A stretch of 64,000 bases of DNA, taken from NCBI RefSeq assembly GCF_921293095.1, contig NC_060259.1, positions 76,442,120-76,506,119 on the forward strand, read 5' to 3'. The number at the start of each line of letters is the position of its first letter. Within the stretch, counting starts at the first letter, position 1. The position numbers and the translations under genes were made by a program. The notes below the pieces were generated by a model. The model ran no database searches. It was not told the origin of the DNA and saw only the letters and a program-made list of their open reading frames with translations. This DNA is from Ischnura elegans (taxonomy: Eukaryota > Arthropoda > Insecta > Odonata > Coenagrionidae). Shown one piece after another: positions 32,740 through 44,822 of this stretch.

Positions 32740-33635
32740 CATTAAAAAGCGCGGTGGTGGACAACACATCCAGGGTTCGGCTGGAGGCGTAGTAATCAAA
32801 AGCCGAGGCAACGTTGAACCTCCAGCTTCAGAACAGGGTTATCATAAAAGAATAGTGCGGTTTTGAACATGGTTTAAATTAAAACAGAGTTCCTTCCAGT
32901 TTATGTTTTTTGTTTTTTTTTTGATTAGTCGTCTCAAACAATTTTCTTAGATGCTTAATTAAAAACATCAATGTGCGCCCTTAGTCGCTAGACAAGAGAG
33001 AAACCCGGCGTCGACATTAGCCGACTCCTAACGAAAGGCGCCAAGGGGACCACGGCGTCGTCGTCACACACGCCTTAGCTGGCAGCTAATTTTACCAAAT
33101 TTAGCGTTTTTCCGTGGTCAATATTTCAGCGTGAAAAACAAGAAATGTAAATCGTGACATTTATTTTAAACGTGATGTTTATTCTTCGTAAATGTGAATT
33201 TAAATGTTATGTGGACAGAATAGCAGAGGCCTCAGACGAATCCGCCCAGACGTCTGCAGCGTAGTTTTTGGTCGAGGTATCCGGGAGCCTTAACGTCCCA
33301 TCCGATGGACGGAGGCCTGCAAAAGAAGTGCCCTCCTCAAGGCACTCAAGCAGGGATCGGGCAGGGTCTGATAAATCTCTGCCACCCTATTCCTACTATC
33401 TTTCAATCAATTGCTGAAACAGCACCATTATTTTACGATTGTATTGATTATTGTACGTATTACAGGAAGTAGGAACACTTTGCAAATTAAATACTTCTAA
33501 ACAGATTTTATTAAAACCTAGATACTCCTCGTGAGTGCAAAATGTAGTGGAAATACATAAATTTTCTATCGAAATTAACAATATGATAGTAAACGGTAAC
33601 GCCCTATGCAGCCAATCAGACCAATTATGTGACTT
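32740..33635. repeat. Unclassified dispersed repeat R, copy 1
   Basis: Shares order with 43600-44180: GGCGTAGTAATCAAAAGCCGA matches GGCGTGTAGTAACCAAAATCC, and the end has AGCCAATCAGACCAATTATG. It also contains TTAACGTCCCATCCGATGGAC, present again near 51870. No open frames fit a known element. Confidence 0.4.
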
Positions 33636-33929
33636 CAGGGGCGCAGCTAGGAATTAAGGCTGGGGGGCTTAGGTGCAACTAATACCGAGGTGTGTGGGGG
33701 TATGTAATACCCACCAGGATAAGCGGTAGGTGCGAGATTGCGGAATTTTAAGATAAATGGTTCAAAATAGTGAGTTTTACGGCTTTCTGAGGGATATTTT
33801 ATTAATCCTTACACTATTCTATTAGTAATATCAATGTAATTAAGTAAAATGGATTTAACTTTTAAAAATTTCTGAGCTCTGGAGGGGGGGGGGGTTTATC
33901 CCCTAAAACCCCCCCTCACTGCACCACTG
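33636..33929 (-). mobile_element. hAT-like MITE (H1 family) with perfect 8-bp target duplication
   Basis: Termini CAGGGGCGCAGC and TGCACCACTG; perfect TGTGACTT duplication at 33628-33635 and 33930-33937. Inverted relative to the copy at 18726. Confidence 0.88.
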
Positions 33930-35722
33930 TGTGACTTCGCTGGTCTCATGTGCAGACAAGGGAGGATACAGACCGTTGCCTCGGTTCAAAACTATCTATA
34001 GTGCCTTGGTGGTATTTAATACCTCCGAGCGATGATGCATCGGAGGTCTGATTATTGTGGCCAATTGGCTTTTAAATATCAATGAATTAATTTTTAACAT
34101 TGCCTGTTAAGTTGGTGGCATATAAACTTTCAGAGGAGATCCAATTTAATTATTACCATATTTTCACTTTTTCGAGAAATTACTGGGGGCAGCCGCACCC
34201 CCCTTAATCCGCCACTGTGCGTAATAGCCGATAATAACTCTCCTTCGTATTTACTATGAGGGTAAAATAATTGACCAAGACTAATGCAGAGGTAAAAGCA
34301 ATCGCTTAAAATATATAATAATAATGCTAATATTCCATTCGTCTACATAAAAGCTAATTCTCACAAAATCCAGGGACGATCCTTGGTAGGTATTTATCAA
34401 GTGTAAGCGAACTATTATTTCAGCACCCCCCCCCCCATAATTTACATACCCCTTATTTTAACCCTTCCCCCAACTAAAGGTGGCAGTGGCGACGTAAGCT
34501 CCCGAGAACATTTGAAAAAAAGGTTTAATAAATTGAATTTTAAACAAATTTTCCTAAATTATCTATGAGTGATATGTGGGGTACGACACCTTCAGCGATT
34601 CCTCTGCAGTTGACAAAATCCGCCACACCCGCGCTTCAGTGCGAATACAGGTTTTTTTTGTCGATTTTGACTCGAGCGGTCGTATTTATATTATAGAGGA
34701 TATAGAAAAACTGCGGTCTACCACCAAATATTCATGTGGTAATAGGCAAATGAAATGCCTTTCTCTGAGTTTTTAAAAACATTATTAGTGCTAGTGCCCT
34801 TTATATCCAATCCCTTACTCCAGTTCTGGGTATTTTTTCAGTTTTTAGAAATGTTTAGTAATTTTTCTACAGTACATAGAAAGTTAAAATAAAAACTGCC
34901 ATATCTAAGCCTCTACCATGTAGTATGCTTTTTATGCGCTTACCTGTCTGAAGAACAATTCTAGATAGATATCCGACCGTTACATTACAGCGGCAACAAA
35001 ATACAATAAAAAACAAACAAACGGAATATTACGTTGCCAGCAGTTCTACGAAGTTTCGCGAGAACATTATATTAAGTCATAACGGCTCAAATTGTTAAAT
35101 AAGTTACGAACACGGAGTTATCTTCTTTTGATTTGATTATCAAAATAACTAACTTACACCTCATTATATACTCCAGTTATTGAGCCTAGAGACTTCAACG
35201 TAAGGCAACGTAAGGCATAACGAAACGTTCCATATGCCATCTCAATAAAACTTGAACTTAAAATTGGATTTGCCGGCAAATCATCAATCGGCTTATGCTA
35301 ATAACATGTTGGAATGTTTTTTTAAAAGAGGGAACACCTATGTATAAAAATATTATTATGGGGGTTTTTGTAGTTTGAGGGAATTTTTGAAGCCGAATTT
35401 TCTAGGTATTCTTTCATTCAAGTGCGGTAACATTTTTTGTACAAATTTTACAACGTGACCTGAACACTTTCCTTTATAATTACTGTGCATTGTGTCTCTC
35501 GGAAGAATAATAAAGTATTATAAATATTCCACGTCTTGAAAACAGAGGCACGAATACATGATGTTCGAGGCAGTGAAAAAAGCGGCACGTTACCAATACT
35601 TTATACATAACAAGACAAACATAAAATGACCTATTTTCGTCTGTGCAAAAAAACGCACCCGAAATATTGGTGTTAAGATTTGTTATTAATAGTACGATAA
35701 GTAGTATCAGTGCGGTGCACTA

Positions 35723-36110
35723 ATGAAAAAGACGGCAAACAAGAAAATAACGAAATTAATATGGCAACTCAGAGAGGGATGCCTAGTTCATTCGTCCCCA
35801 TTAGCATCGAGAAAGGCCTCTAAAATTCGTACCCGTGGGAGGAACCCAAATAGAGCATTGTCACCCAACTGCCCAAAGAAAACAAAACGATTCACATCTC
35901 TTGTCTTTCACACAGCCACGCTTCAAAGGGTTTGGCATGCAATTTGCCAAGCACCAGGTATTGCGTATATGGCCTTCTGTTGCAGATGTTATCATATTTC
36001 CAAGTAAGAATGGTAAGCCTGCGAGAGTGTTCGTGCTTCGGAATTTTTCTCGACCCAACATGGCTATTGTGCGGATAGAATTTTTCAAGGGCAGGTCAAC
36101 TCGATAAACG
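35723..36110. other. Unassigned overlapping open frames
   Basis: Two plus-strand frames (94 and 90 codons) and a 97-codon minus frame overlap here. The plus frame ending at 36107 reads SVADVIIFPSKNGKPARVF and could be a fragment of a repeat ORF. I recognise no family and regard it as unproven. Confidence 0.12.
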
Positions 36111-37223
36111 TGAGTTCCACGACCTTCTGCCCTGGAAAATAATACCCTGCGCAAATTACATCATAACGCTCCTTTCCATCAGAGCCGTCTCACTTTAAAT
36201 GAGGGTAATTATTACTTTAGAATCAAAACTATAAGAACTTTCAATGGTTACTACCTTTATATTGTGATTGTCAAACAAGTTAATAGTAAGAGAGGACTAT
36301 CTAGTCCTAAATTCGCTTGTGAAATGAAGACGAAATTATTAAAATCATTACTTATAGGACCTTCTTACGTCGAACAATTGTTCTAATCAAATATGGTTAC
36401 TCTGGAAAAACCAAGACATATATCTCCGATCTTATCATTCTTAATACAACATTCAATTGTTAAAGAGACTCTATAGTCCTAACCTCATCTTTGAGTTACC
36501 TCATAGGTACCTTTGTTCAATGCAGGGAACTGTCATATTTTTCATTTAAATTATTATAGCTCTAACTATACATTATAATCTATTCTTAACTTCACGGAAG
36601 GTACGCAAACAAGCTTACCAAAATACTGATTCCTTAAAATCTTTTTATTCATGCAGGAATAAAATCATCAAAAGTTTATTGAGCGGCTTGTGGTTTGGTA
36701 TATAGTATATTTCATATATTTTCTTTTTCATGCTCATTTTTATGTTTCCCTTACATTGGCTGTATATTACCACTCACGTTCCTACTGCTTCAAGCGCTGT
36801 CCCTACTCCTTTTTATGTATTATTTCTAATTCAATAAAAATTTAATTTTATATGTAATTACATAGATTTGCACTTTGGGGTATTTTACTTATTTCCCTAC
36901 ATTATAAATCTCTATTGTTTAACGATGTGCGGATTTTAATCCTGAATTTATAAATTAATAAATATTGGAAACTCACTCGCAACATTAGAAACATTGACCA
37001 AAAAGCTACGTATTTTAAATACGAATCACGGGTAATGTGATGGATGTCTCGAAGTATTGAAAAAATAAGACACTTCCTCGAGAGCGAACTGGATAATTAA
37101 AAAAAATCCCGTCCCAAAAACGACACTAAACCTTGACTTACGCTGATTTAAAAAGCTTTCACACGAATTAGGTTGGGAGCCGCTAGAGGCTAGTAAGTTG
37201 CATAAGTTATATGCTAAGCTTAG

Positions 37224-37580
37224 CAAGGGCGTAACCAGGATCATAACTAGGGGGGGCAAGCCATGGTCTTGGGGAGGGGTGCCATGGTCTAGGGGTGAGG
37301 GCATGCCAAGTTGTGACATTTTAGCATGGAAAAGGTGAATGAAACCAACATTTTAAGAAAATTATAACAGCGCTTTATTAGTTTATGAGATTATTTCCTT
37401 GAAAAAGCAGTTTTATTTTAATTAAAGGCAATTACTAATACATATCATTTTTCGTGGGTTTAAACAAAATTTGCTGAATACTTTCGTTTCAATTCAGTGC
37501 TGATTTTGTTTAAAGACTTTTGCGATTTTTGCCATTAGGGGGGGAAGCTGCCCCCCCTCCCCTCGCTAGGTACGCCCATG
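37224..37580 (+). mobile_element. hAT-like MITE (H3 family) with perfect 8-bp target duplication
   Basis: Termini CAAGGGCGTAACCAGG and TAGGTACGCCCATG; perfect AAGCTTAG duplication at 37216-37223 and 37581-37588. Internal G/C tracts (GGGGGGGC..., CCCCCCC) are typical of this family here. Confidence 0.9.
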
Positions 37581-38289
37581 AAGCTTAGGCTATTAAAGTA
37601 ACTAAGAACAGATACCTCAAAGAGAGAGACGGAGGACATAACCTTCGAACTGCAGGTCCGGCGCAGAAAGACTTCAACCGTGAACTTTACCCGATAACGC
37701 CTAGCGGTACCATATGGTACCAGTAGGCAGTGCAATAATAAACGAACCTTTTTTGTTATTTACTGTAAATTTTTAGGATTTTGAGAGTTTTCAACTGATA
37801 AGCATATTTATAACTACGTTTTTCAGAATAGTTTGCTTTTTTAAGCAAGATTTGACATTTTTGAGTGATTTTGGATGAAAATGAATCTTTCTTCTTGTGA
37901 AAAAAAGAAAATGTTCAACGTGTTTTGCATTAAAATGTGATATTACTCATTTTTATTTAATATAGATTTTTTGACCCCTTAAGGGCCTAGGGGTACCACA
38001 ATGTACGAGGCTGTATCTTCAAGACTATTAGTGCTAAAATTATAAAGTTTGCATCTAATTGAAGAGAATTTAATTGATTTTAAAATGGAATATTACGAAA
38101 AAGTTCGGATGATACTTTAAATTCAGGCGTTACCGGGTTAATAAAATACAACGAAAAACAGCGCGATTCTTCAAAAAGTAAATGGACTTTCATAAATGTT
38201 AGGTCGAACTCAGGCAGTGAAATCTCTTTCAAAGTGCACCAGATTTTTTTGTATAACCTTACAGGACAGCGGCTGGTATCCTACCACCT

Positions 38290-38620
38290 CCCGCCACACG
38301 TTTCTTAAGACGGCTTGCGGGGTTTCATGAATATGGAGATTACAAGCGGCCTGATAGCATGTGAGTTACTGGTGTGTAACCATTTCTCCACAGCTGCGAT
38401 ACCTTCGATTGCCTCCCACAGCTTCGATAAATCCAATGGCTATCCGATTACTCACGCCTTTGCCCCAGCTCTCCTAGCCAAAACGCCCTGGAGCATGGAT
38501 CGAGTGAAATAATGGATGCGAGAAGGCAATACCTTAGAAGCCCCAAGGGAAAGGTCCCTACAACTTCCTATCGAAATACAAATGATAAAACGCATCACGA
38601 TTTTTACTGGAATTAGTTCA
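38290..38620. repeat. Unclassified dispersed repeat R, partial copy
   Basis: Shares TTACTGGTGTGTAACCATTT and CCACAGCTGCGATACC with 43640-43690 (GTACTGGGTATGTGACCATTT, CCACAGCTGCGA). GC-richer than surroundings. Open frame 38315-38512 is part of it and not a gene. Confidence 0.35.
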
Positions 38621-38861
38621 ATTACGGTGGGTAAAATAAAAAAAACAATTTTAATTTCTACGATTTAAATGTCCATGATAAAATATGAGCATGTCTACAC
38701 ATTTCCAAATACGCCTCCAAATTAATATATGTTTTATAGATTTTATCACGGATACATCGTATTCCCACTATGTCAAGCCTGAAACGATTTCAAATGGTAG
38801 GTTAAGTATGTGGCAATGTGTGTCTATATCGCCGTCGACTCTGTCGAAAATAGCATATTTA

Positions 38862-38883
38862 TTTATATATATATATATATATA
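38862..38883. repeat. AT dinucleotide microsatellite
   Basis: About ten TA repeats in an AT-rich stretch. Confidence 0.8.
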
Positions 38884-39244
38884 CTCAATATTTAATCTTA
38901 TTTTTGCACTTCTTAATGCCTAACTTCCATCTATGTGTACAGACGCTGGCGCGCGCCTTCGCCATCGGATTTGTACTGCGGGCGCCCAATTCTAGAGGGG
39001 AAATGAATCAGAGCTCGCAATCAATAGGGTGAGAATTACCCGTTTCCATCAAAAGCCACTGCCCACAACACCTTTGCCCAACGTGGGCTCAACACATGGC
39101 GATTATTCCCGACTCCACCTCATTTGCATCCCTGAATTGGAAGGAAGGGTTATTGAGTGCGCCAATTGCCCGCCCGGCCCATTCAATCATATTTTCGGAC
39201 TGTCAAGCACTCACGCCATCGTACGGTGTATTCTGGCACCATTC

Positions 39245-39301
39245 ATCTACATCTACATAATACCCTGCGAGCCACCTCTAGGGTATTTGGCAGAGGGTGA
39301 T
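39245..39301 (+). repeat. Dispersed insect repeat core
   Basis: CTACATCTACATAATACCC, GCGAGCCACC and GGTATTTGGCAGAGG in order. It matches the inverted copy at 11847-11905. Widespread in insect genomes to my knowledge, parent element not certain. Confidence 0.6.
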
Positions 39302-39318
39302 CAATCACCAGCATGTAG

Positions 39319-39574
39319 CAGTGGCGTAACTATGGGGGGGGATAGATAGATCCCCCCCCCCAAAGCCTCAGAGAAATAAAAAAAATATTTTAAACCATTG
39401 TCCAGTTTTGACATATAATTACTGCATTAACTCAAAGTGAAATTTTAGGTGCCAAAGTAATGTGAAATGTATTTCCAGGCATGTCATTTTTCAAAAATTT
39501 TCCCGGACCTCGGAGGGGGGCCTCAACCCTAGACCCTCCCATACCCCCAAAGCATATTCCTAGTTACGCCACTG
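39319..39574 (+). mobile_element. hAT-like MITE (H2 family)
   Basis: Termini CAGTGGCGTAACTATG and TAGTTACGCCACTG. Flanks GCATGTAG and ACATGCAG form a decayed 8-bp duplication (two mismatches). Aligns internally with 41850-42310. Confidence 0.82.
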
Positions 39575-41184
39575 ACATGCAGCATGCAATTGGACTCCCA
39601 CATGCACACCACAAAACGTCACGCATACCAACAAATTACACCACCATATGCCGTTAGAAATAATAATAAAACTCAGAAACATGCATCAAGTCCCACACAA
39701 GTTAGTATGCTACACCACAAGTCATCTAATCCATTTATGCGTTCTAACGCTGCCCTTACAATCTCCCACTGATCGTGGAAAAAAAAGACATTCCGAATCT
39801 GTCCGTTCGACAGTCTACCTCCGTGGCTCTTTTGAGCTATCCCTCGCATTCGTAAAATAAGGAGAAGAGAAACTTTATTATTTACGCCGGCGACCTAGCA
39901 TTTACTTAAGTCCTTCATTGTTCGAGGGAATAACGAATCCCGATATATATTAGCTCGGCAAAGTATTTACCACATTTTATCGTTTCTTACGGTCCAAGTT
40001 TCGTTCGAACATGATGTTCCCCGTGTCTCTCTCTGAGGTATCTGTTCTTAATTGTTCAAGCAACCTAAGCTTAGAACGTAGTTTTTTATCCCCTTGCGTC
40101 CTCCCAACCTAATAAGTATGAAATCTTTATAACTCAGAGTAAGCTCAGAATAATGTCATTTTTTTAGGATGAGAATTTTTAAATAATCCAGTCCGATCTT
40201 AGTGGAGGGGGTGTCTTAATTTTTAAAAGTACGTGGAAGTATGCGTCATTTTCATAAAGAAAAATTCTTGCGGAAAGAGTCAAAAGCAGCCACGAGAGAC
40301 ATTAATTCCCAAACCCACTGACGGTAATACAGTTCTGATTAGCGACAGAGGAGTGGAAATCCTGGGAATATGAGTAAATAGGAAACTTTTGCGCCTATGT
40401 CCGTAATGGATTTCGACGGGATCAAATTGATTAGTCCCGGAAATTTATATACCGAGAATATCATTTGGTAAGAAACTCAGCTTCCTTTGTGGGTGCTTCT
40501 GATGTAATTACATTAGTAGTTGCAGTGAAATGATTTCTGTGGTCGCTTTTCGGGGAATTTTTCGGGAATATCTTTCCCGATACCTTCGCATATCTTTAGT
40601 ATGCGCATGCCTATTTTTTACAGCTGAGCTTAATTACGTGGAATCGTAGCGAGCAATTCGGATACCTATAATCCAAGGAGGAGAACTAGCTGTACAGTGT
40701 GTATCCTTTCCAACAAAGTACACGTATGAGAAGAGTGGCTGTTATTGACAGCTCATCTATTCATCACTTCATGTGAGACGTTGTAGGGTAAAACATGATA
40801 CCAATTCAGACGCTTAACACAGTTCAATCGATACTTTATGCCTACATTAAATTTAAGAAAATAGTTTTCAAATTATTATATTTTCTTTAATAGTTTCAAT
40901 CAATTATTTTAATCATGAATGTACACTATAAAATTATAACTATACCTAAAAAGCGTAGATATTGAATATATGGTAAAAGTAAAGGGGGACTATTTTATCC
41001 ATTAGATTCCGGTTTCCCCTTAAATTAAGCACTTAAACTTTTCGTTCTGCTTTCCACAAACGCATATAGCCGTAAAAAAATCTTCTAAAGAGAGTGCTAC
41101 CCAGCGAAGCCCTTAAGACAGACGGGGACCGTGCCATTAGCGACTCAGTTCACCCATCTTCAGGTTGAATGTAGTATAAGAACC

Positions 41185-41419
41185 CAAGGGCGTACCCAGG
41201 ATCAAAACTAGGGAGGGGGGGGGGGCAAGCCGTGGTTGTTCAAGTTAAAGGCAAGATTTAAGCATGGAAAAGGTGAATGAAACCAACATTTTAAGGAGAC
41301 TGTAACAGCTTTTTATAAGTTTTTAAAATTATTTGCTTGAAAAAATATTATTTTCCTTAAAGACATTTGCGATTTTTGCTTCAACTGCCCCCTCCTGCCC
41401 CTCGCTGGGTACGCCCATG
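41185..41419 (+). mobile_element. hAT-like MITE (H3 family), source-like copy
   Basis: Termini CAAGGGCGTACCCAGG and GGTACGCCCATG; flanks TAAGAACC (41177-41184) and TTAGAACC (41420-41427) form an 8-bp duplication with one mismatch. This copy together with its left flank recurs inside another element at 41883-42106. Confidence 0.85.
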
Positions 41420-41849
41420 TTAGAACCCCCAAAACACGTTTCACAGGATTTTGGCTCGAAGTTTGGGAAAACTGAACATCGCCCCCAAAAAACACCTCGA
41501 ATCACCATCAACTGAATAAAAAAGCTGGCAAAGACTCATGTGGTCGTATTTAATACTATAAGAGGAAAATTTTGACGCATATGCTTTTAAATACAACACG
41601 ATTCTTATTTACAGTGATACACTCGAGATTTCGTAGGTTTTATATATAAATTTCATCGAAATGAATCATCACTTTCGAGGCACTGGGATATTCAGAAATG
41701 TGGTTATTTAATTCCTGGCTCGAAATAAAGAAGCCGAAAATTACGTTTTTGGCCCATTAAAAAAAATTGAAGAGCACTATGCGCAGTTGCTATCGAGATT
41801 AAATGCCGCGCAACGCCAGCAGCAAAGTCGAATCCATAAAATGGCGATC

Positions 41850-42310
41850 TAGTGGCGTAACTATGGGGGGGGGATAAGGGGATAGTATAAGAACCCAAGG
41901 GCGTACCCAGGATCAAAACTAGGGAGGGGGGGGGGCAAGCCGTGGTTGTTCAAGTTATAGGCAAGATTTAAGCATGGAAAAGGTGAATGAAACCAACATT
42001 TTAAGTAAACTTTTCCAGCTCTTTATTAGCTTTAAAAATTATTTGCTTGAAAAAATATTATTTTCCTTAAAGACATTTGCGATTTTTGCTTCAACTGCCC
42101 CCTCCCTAGAATATTTAAAACTATCGTCTAGTTTTGACGTATAATAACTGCATCTGCTTAAAGCTAAATTGTAAGTGCCAAAATGATGTCAAATGTATAT
42201 TCAGACGTGTCATTATTCAAAAATTTTCCCGGAACCCCCGTTGCCTGGATTTGGGGTTCCCACCCCAGGCTCCCTCATCCCTCCAAAGTATATTCCTAGT
42301 TGCGCCACTG
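41850..42310 (+). mobile_element. hAT-like MITE (H2 family) interrupted by an H3 fragment
   Basis: Outer termini AGTGGCGTAACTATGG and TAGTTGCGCCACTG, perfect 8-bp TGGCGATC duplication (41842-41849 and 42311-42318). Its interior from 41883 to about 42106 is not H2 but a copy of the neighbouring H3 element and its left flank. H2 sequence resumes at about 42107 and aligns with 39400-39570. Confidence 0.87.
41883..42106 (+). mobile_element. Truncated H3 copy including donor flank
   Basis: Begins with 13 bp (TAGTATAAGAACC) that also precede the H3 element at 41185, then the same CAAGGGCGTACCCAGG start; stops within CCCCCTCC, before the right TIR. Its right terminus is missing. Confidence 0.8.
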
Positions 42311-42619
42311 TGGCGATCCATAACAGCGGCCGCTGGGAAGATGGCCGTGTCTGCTCGCGTGCCGCGCCTCTCGCGTGCCGCGCCTCTTGCGTGGCTCTTA
42401 AAGATGATCCCCAGTTGCATTGGGCGCCTTGAGCAAACTTCGTCAGGTTGTTGGGGATTATCGACGACCCACAGACCAGCATCCAAAAAAACAGCGCACG
42501 TTGTTATGAATAGGCAATGGTCACTCTGTCGTGGAATTATGAGTCGGGTATCGCATCCAATAAACTAATGCATATGAAATAGCTCAGCAATCATCGCTTG
42601 ATGATTTCGCTATTTTCAG

Positions 42620-42955
42620 GATGGACTGGATCTATTGAGTTTGATTGGATGACTACGGCGACAGCTATTCCTGTCATATTAGTATTTTTTTCTATTGGGA
42701 ATTTGATTTCTCTTAAACTTATCCTCACCCAACACTTAACATCGCTGGATAGCCAGTTGATGTGCGGCCCTCAAAGTAAAGATGCACAAGAGGGACAATC
42801 GGCCTTCGCGCATGGGGTCAAGATTGACATGGCAAAATCCTACATCACGTGATAAATCTAATGGGTCTCATTGGCTGACTACGGCGATAGCCATTGCTTT
42901 CGTGTTTTTTTCCACTGGAAATTTGATTTCCTCTAAACTGAATCCTCATCTAGAA
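42620..42955. repeat. Short direct duplication with palindromic core between copies
   Basis: GATTGGATGACTACGGCGAC followed by TTTTTTCTATTGGGAATTTG (about 42640-42705) is repeated as CATTGGCTGACTACGGCGAT and TTTTTTCCACTGGAAATTTG (about 42870-42930). Between them is ACATCACGTGAT, which also occurs in inverted form in R copies. Confidence 0.5.
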
Positions 42956-43096
42956 GGAGAAGTATTTTAATCTTAATAGAATCGATATCTGAGTACCTAT
43001 TTCGTTCGACATTTTTTTCATTTCGCTTTATAATTCTGTTTATTAATTATTAATATTTATGTTTAATTAATAATATTAATATTAGTAATGGTAATA

Positions 43097-43521
43097 GGGT
43101 AGTTTCCTTCATCAAAGAAAACGAAAGGCATTGATTGCGATTCGGTATCCAACATTAGTGTATTCATAATATACAAATTACTTGGTTTTAGAAATCCCAG
43201 ATTTGACGAATGGCAATGGTCAATTTTTTACTACCTGCTAGCAGAGTACTCTTCTACCTGCTAGCAGCCTGCATCGTATCAGCGCTCATATCCTCGCCCC
43301 AAGATCACCTCACACGGCGACAGCGGGAACCAGAATGACGTTACACGGGCTTTTCCCAGCATTCATACTTAGCCGTCGCGTTTTCGCGCGCTTGAAAATT
43401 GTCACTATTCATTTAATCGCGAAAAATAGATATCGTCATTTAAAAATCTAAAAGTGTGAAATTCATACTCCAGGAGTAATAATCTTTCGATTTATACAAT
43501 AAAAATAATAGGAAACGACCC
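43097..43521 (+). mobile_element. M1 MITE copy 5, internally deleted
   Basis: 425 bp with both termini (GGGTAGTTTCC and GGAAACGACCC) and TA at both sides (43095-43096, 43522-43523). About 200 bp are missing after about position 43225 relative to copies 2 and 4. Confidence 0.85.
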
Positions 43522-43599
43522 TATTATTAATATTTAAGTTGGAGTTTCAGTGTTTTCCTCGGCGTTTGGATAACTCGCAGCCACCTTGAAACCGTAGTA

Positions 43600-44180
43600 A
43601 ATATTCCTCTGTGATACAGCCTTACAGTTGGTGTAGTACTGGGTATGTGACCATTTCCCAAGAGCCTTCCACAGCTGCGAAAAACCCGATGAAAATCCGT
43701 TTATTTGCGCAATTCGCCTACCCGCCGAATCGCTCGAGTCCTCGGTGGAGTGAAATCGTCATGGGTGCGAAAAGACACAACTAGGGTGGACCCAAGGAAG
43801 AGTTTCTTACTACCACCTCAGAGTAGTAACTTATTGCCACCAAGAGCGCTCAAGTAGGGCGTGTAGTAACCAAAATCCGATGCCAAAACAAAAGCACTAA
43901 CTTCAGTAATGTGGGAAATGGAAAACCTTAGCAGTCGAAATAATTACAAATTAATTTCATTAAAACAATATTATTTCCCCTTCTTTAAGAGTATTCGTCT
44001 GATAGAAATAAATTTCTTTGATTTTTATTAAAATATAAATTCATCCAAATAATTTTTTTTCTTTCATCGAAATAAGAATCGTAAAAAAAACCGCTATCAT
44101 CGTAGTTAGCCAATCAGATACATCACATGATCTCGGATTTTGACATTTAAATCTTGGTCGCACGCGAAGTAGCCAAAAAT
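43600..44180. repeat. Unclassified dispersed repeat R, copy 2
   Basis: Contains CCACAGCTGCGA (43668), AGCGCTCAAGTAGGGCG (43845) and the core AGCCAATCAGATACATCACA with TGATCTCGG (44108-44136), in the same order as the other R copies. No coding evidence. Confidence 0.45.
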
Positions 44181-44264
44181 CGATCGTGTACACGTTTACT
44201 CTGCGATTACTAATGAATCAAGCTCACTAGGTAAATTTAAGTATACCGGGACTAGCCACGGTGA

Positions 44265-44395
44265 AAATTTTTACGGGTATCACCCGAAATGCACAAATTG
44301 TGCGAAAAACCCATAGGGAAAAAATCATTCGCCTTGACAGGGATTCGTACGCGAATGCCTCCTACCAAGCTACAAGGCTACCGAGGCGTAAAACT
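44265..44395 (-). repeat. tRNA-derived SINE head
   Basis: Minus strand has an A-box-like TAGCTTGGTAGGAGG (44358-44372) and a B-box-like GTACGAATCC (44341-44350), with correct order and spacing. Surrounding minus sequence reads GCCTCGGTAGCCTTGTAGCT before it, tRNA-like. Folding not intact. Confidence 0.45.
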
Positions 44396-44822
44396 ACACT
44401 TGGTAAAACTACACGCTTCTTTATGGGCAATGGTGTAATGATATCACCCTATTTGGCTGTATAAACCGTATTCTCAACGAGAGTGTGTAATGCCGACTTC
44501 TGTAGCGCCACCGCTTGCCGTGTTCACAGCTTAGCAGGAAAAAAGAGGTCGTCCGCATTCGTCGACTTCAGAAGCATCGTGATTTTTCTCACATTATCTC
44601 TCTCTTCCGGCCCAGCTAACCAATATTTAATGACTTACTCATCGCCTCTGCTAATAAAATACAGCCGGTGATGTTCCTCCGAATTATAACGGGATTCGAT
44701 GCACAACACGAAAGGATATGACGCGAACGAATCAACCTGAATCGTTATTACTACGGTTATTATGCTGTCATATTCATGAATAGCTTCAACTTTGATATGT
44801 TTAATTTATTCATAAGATTCAG

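Larger units (their letters stand above)
30786..33635. other. Region upstream of the visible MOXD1-like exons
   Basis: Probably the next MOXD1-like intron or flank. Apart from the LINE tail and the dispersed repeat beginning about 32740, nothing recognised; in particular I did not find the missing signal peptide and first DOMON exon. Confidence 0.5.

Noticed and set aside
42134-42568. 144-codon open frame
   Set aside because: Spans the end of an H2 MITE and its target duplication into unrelated sequence, no domains.
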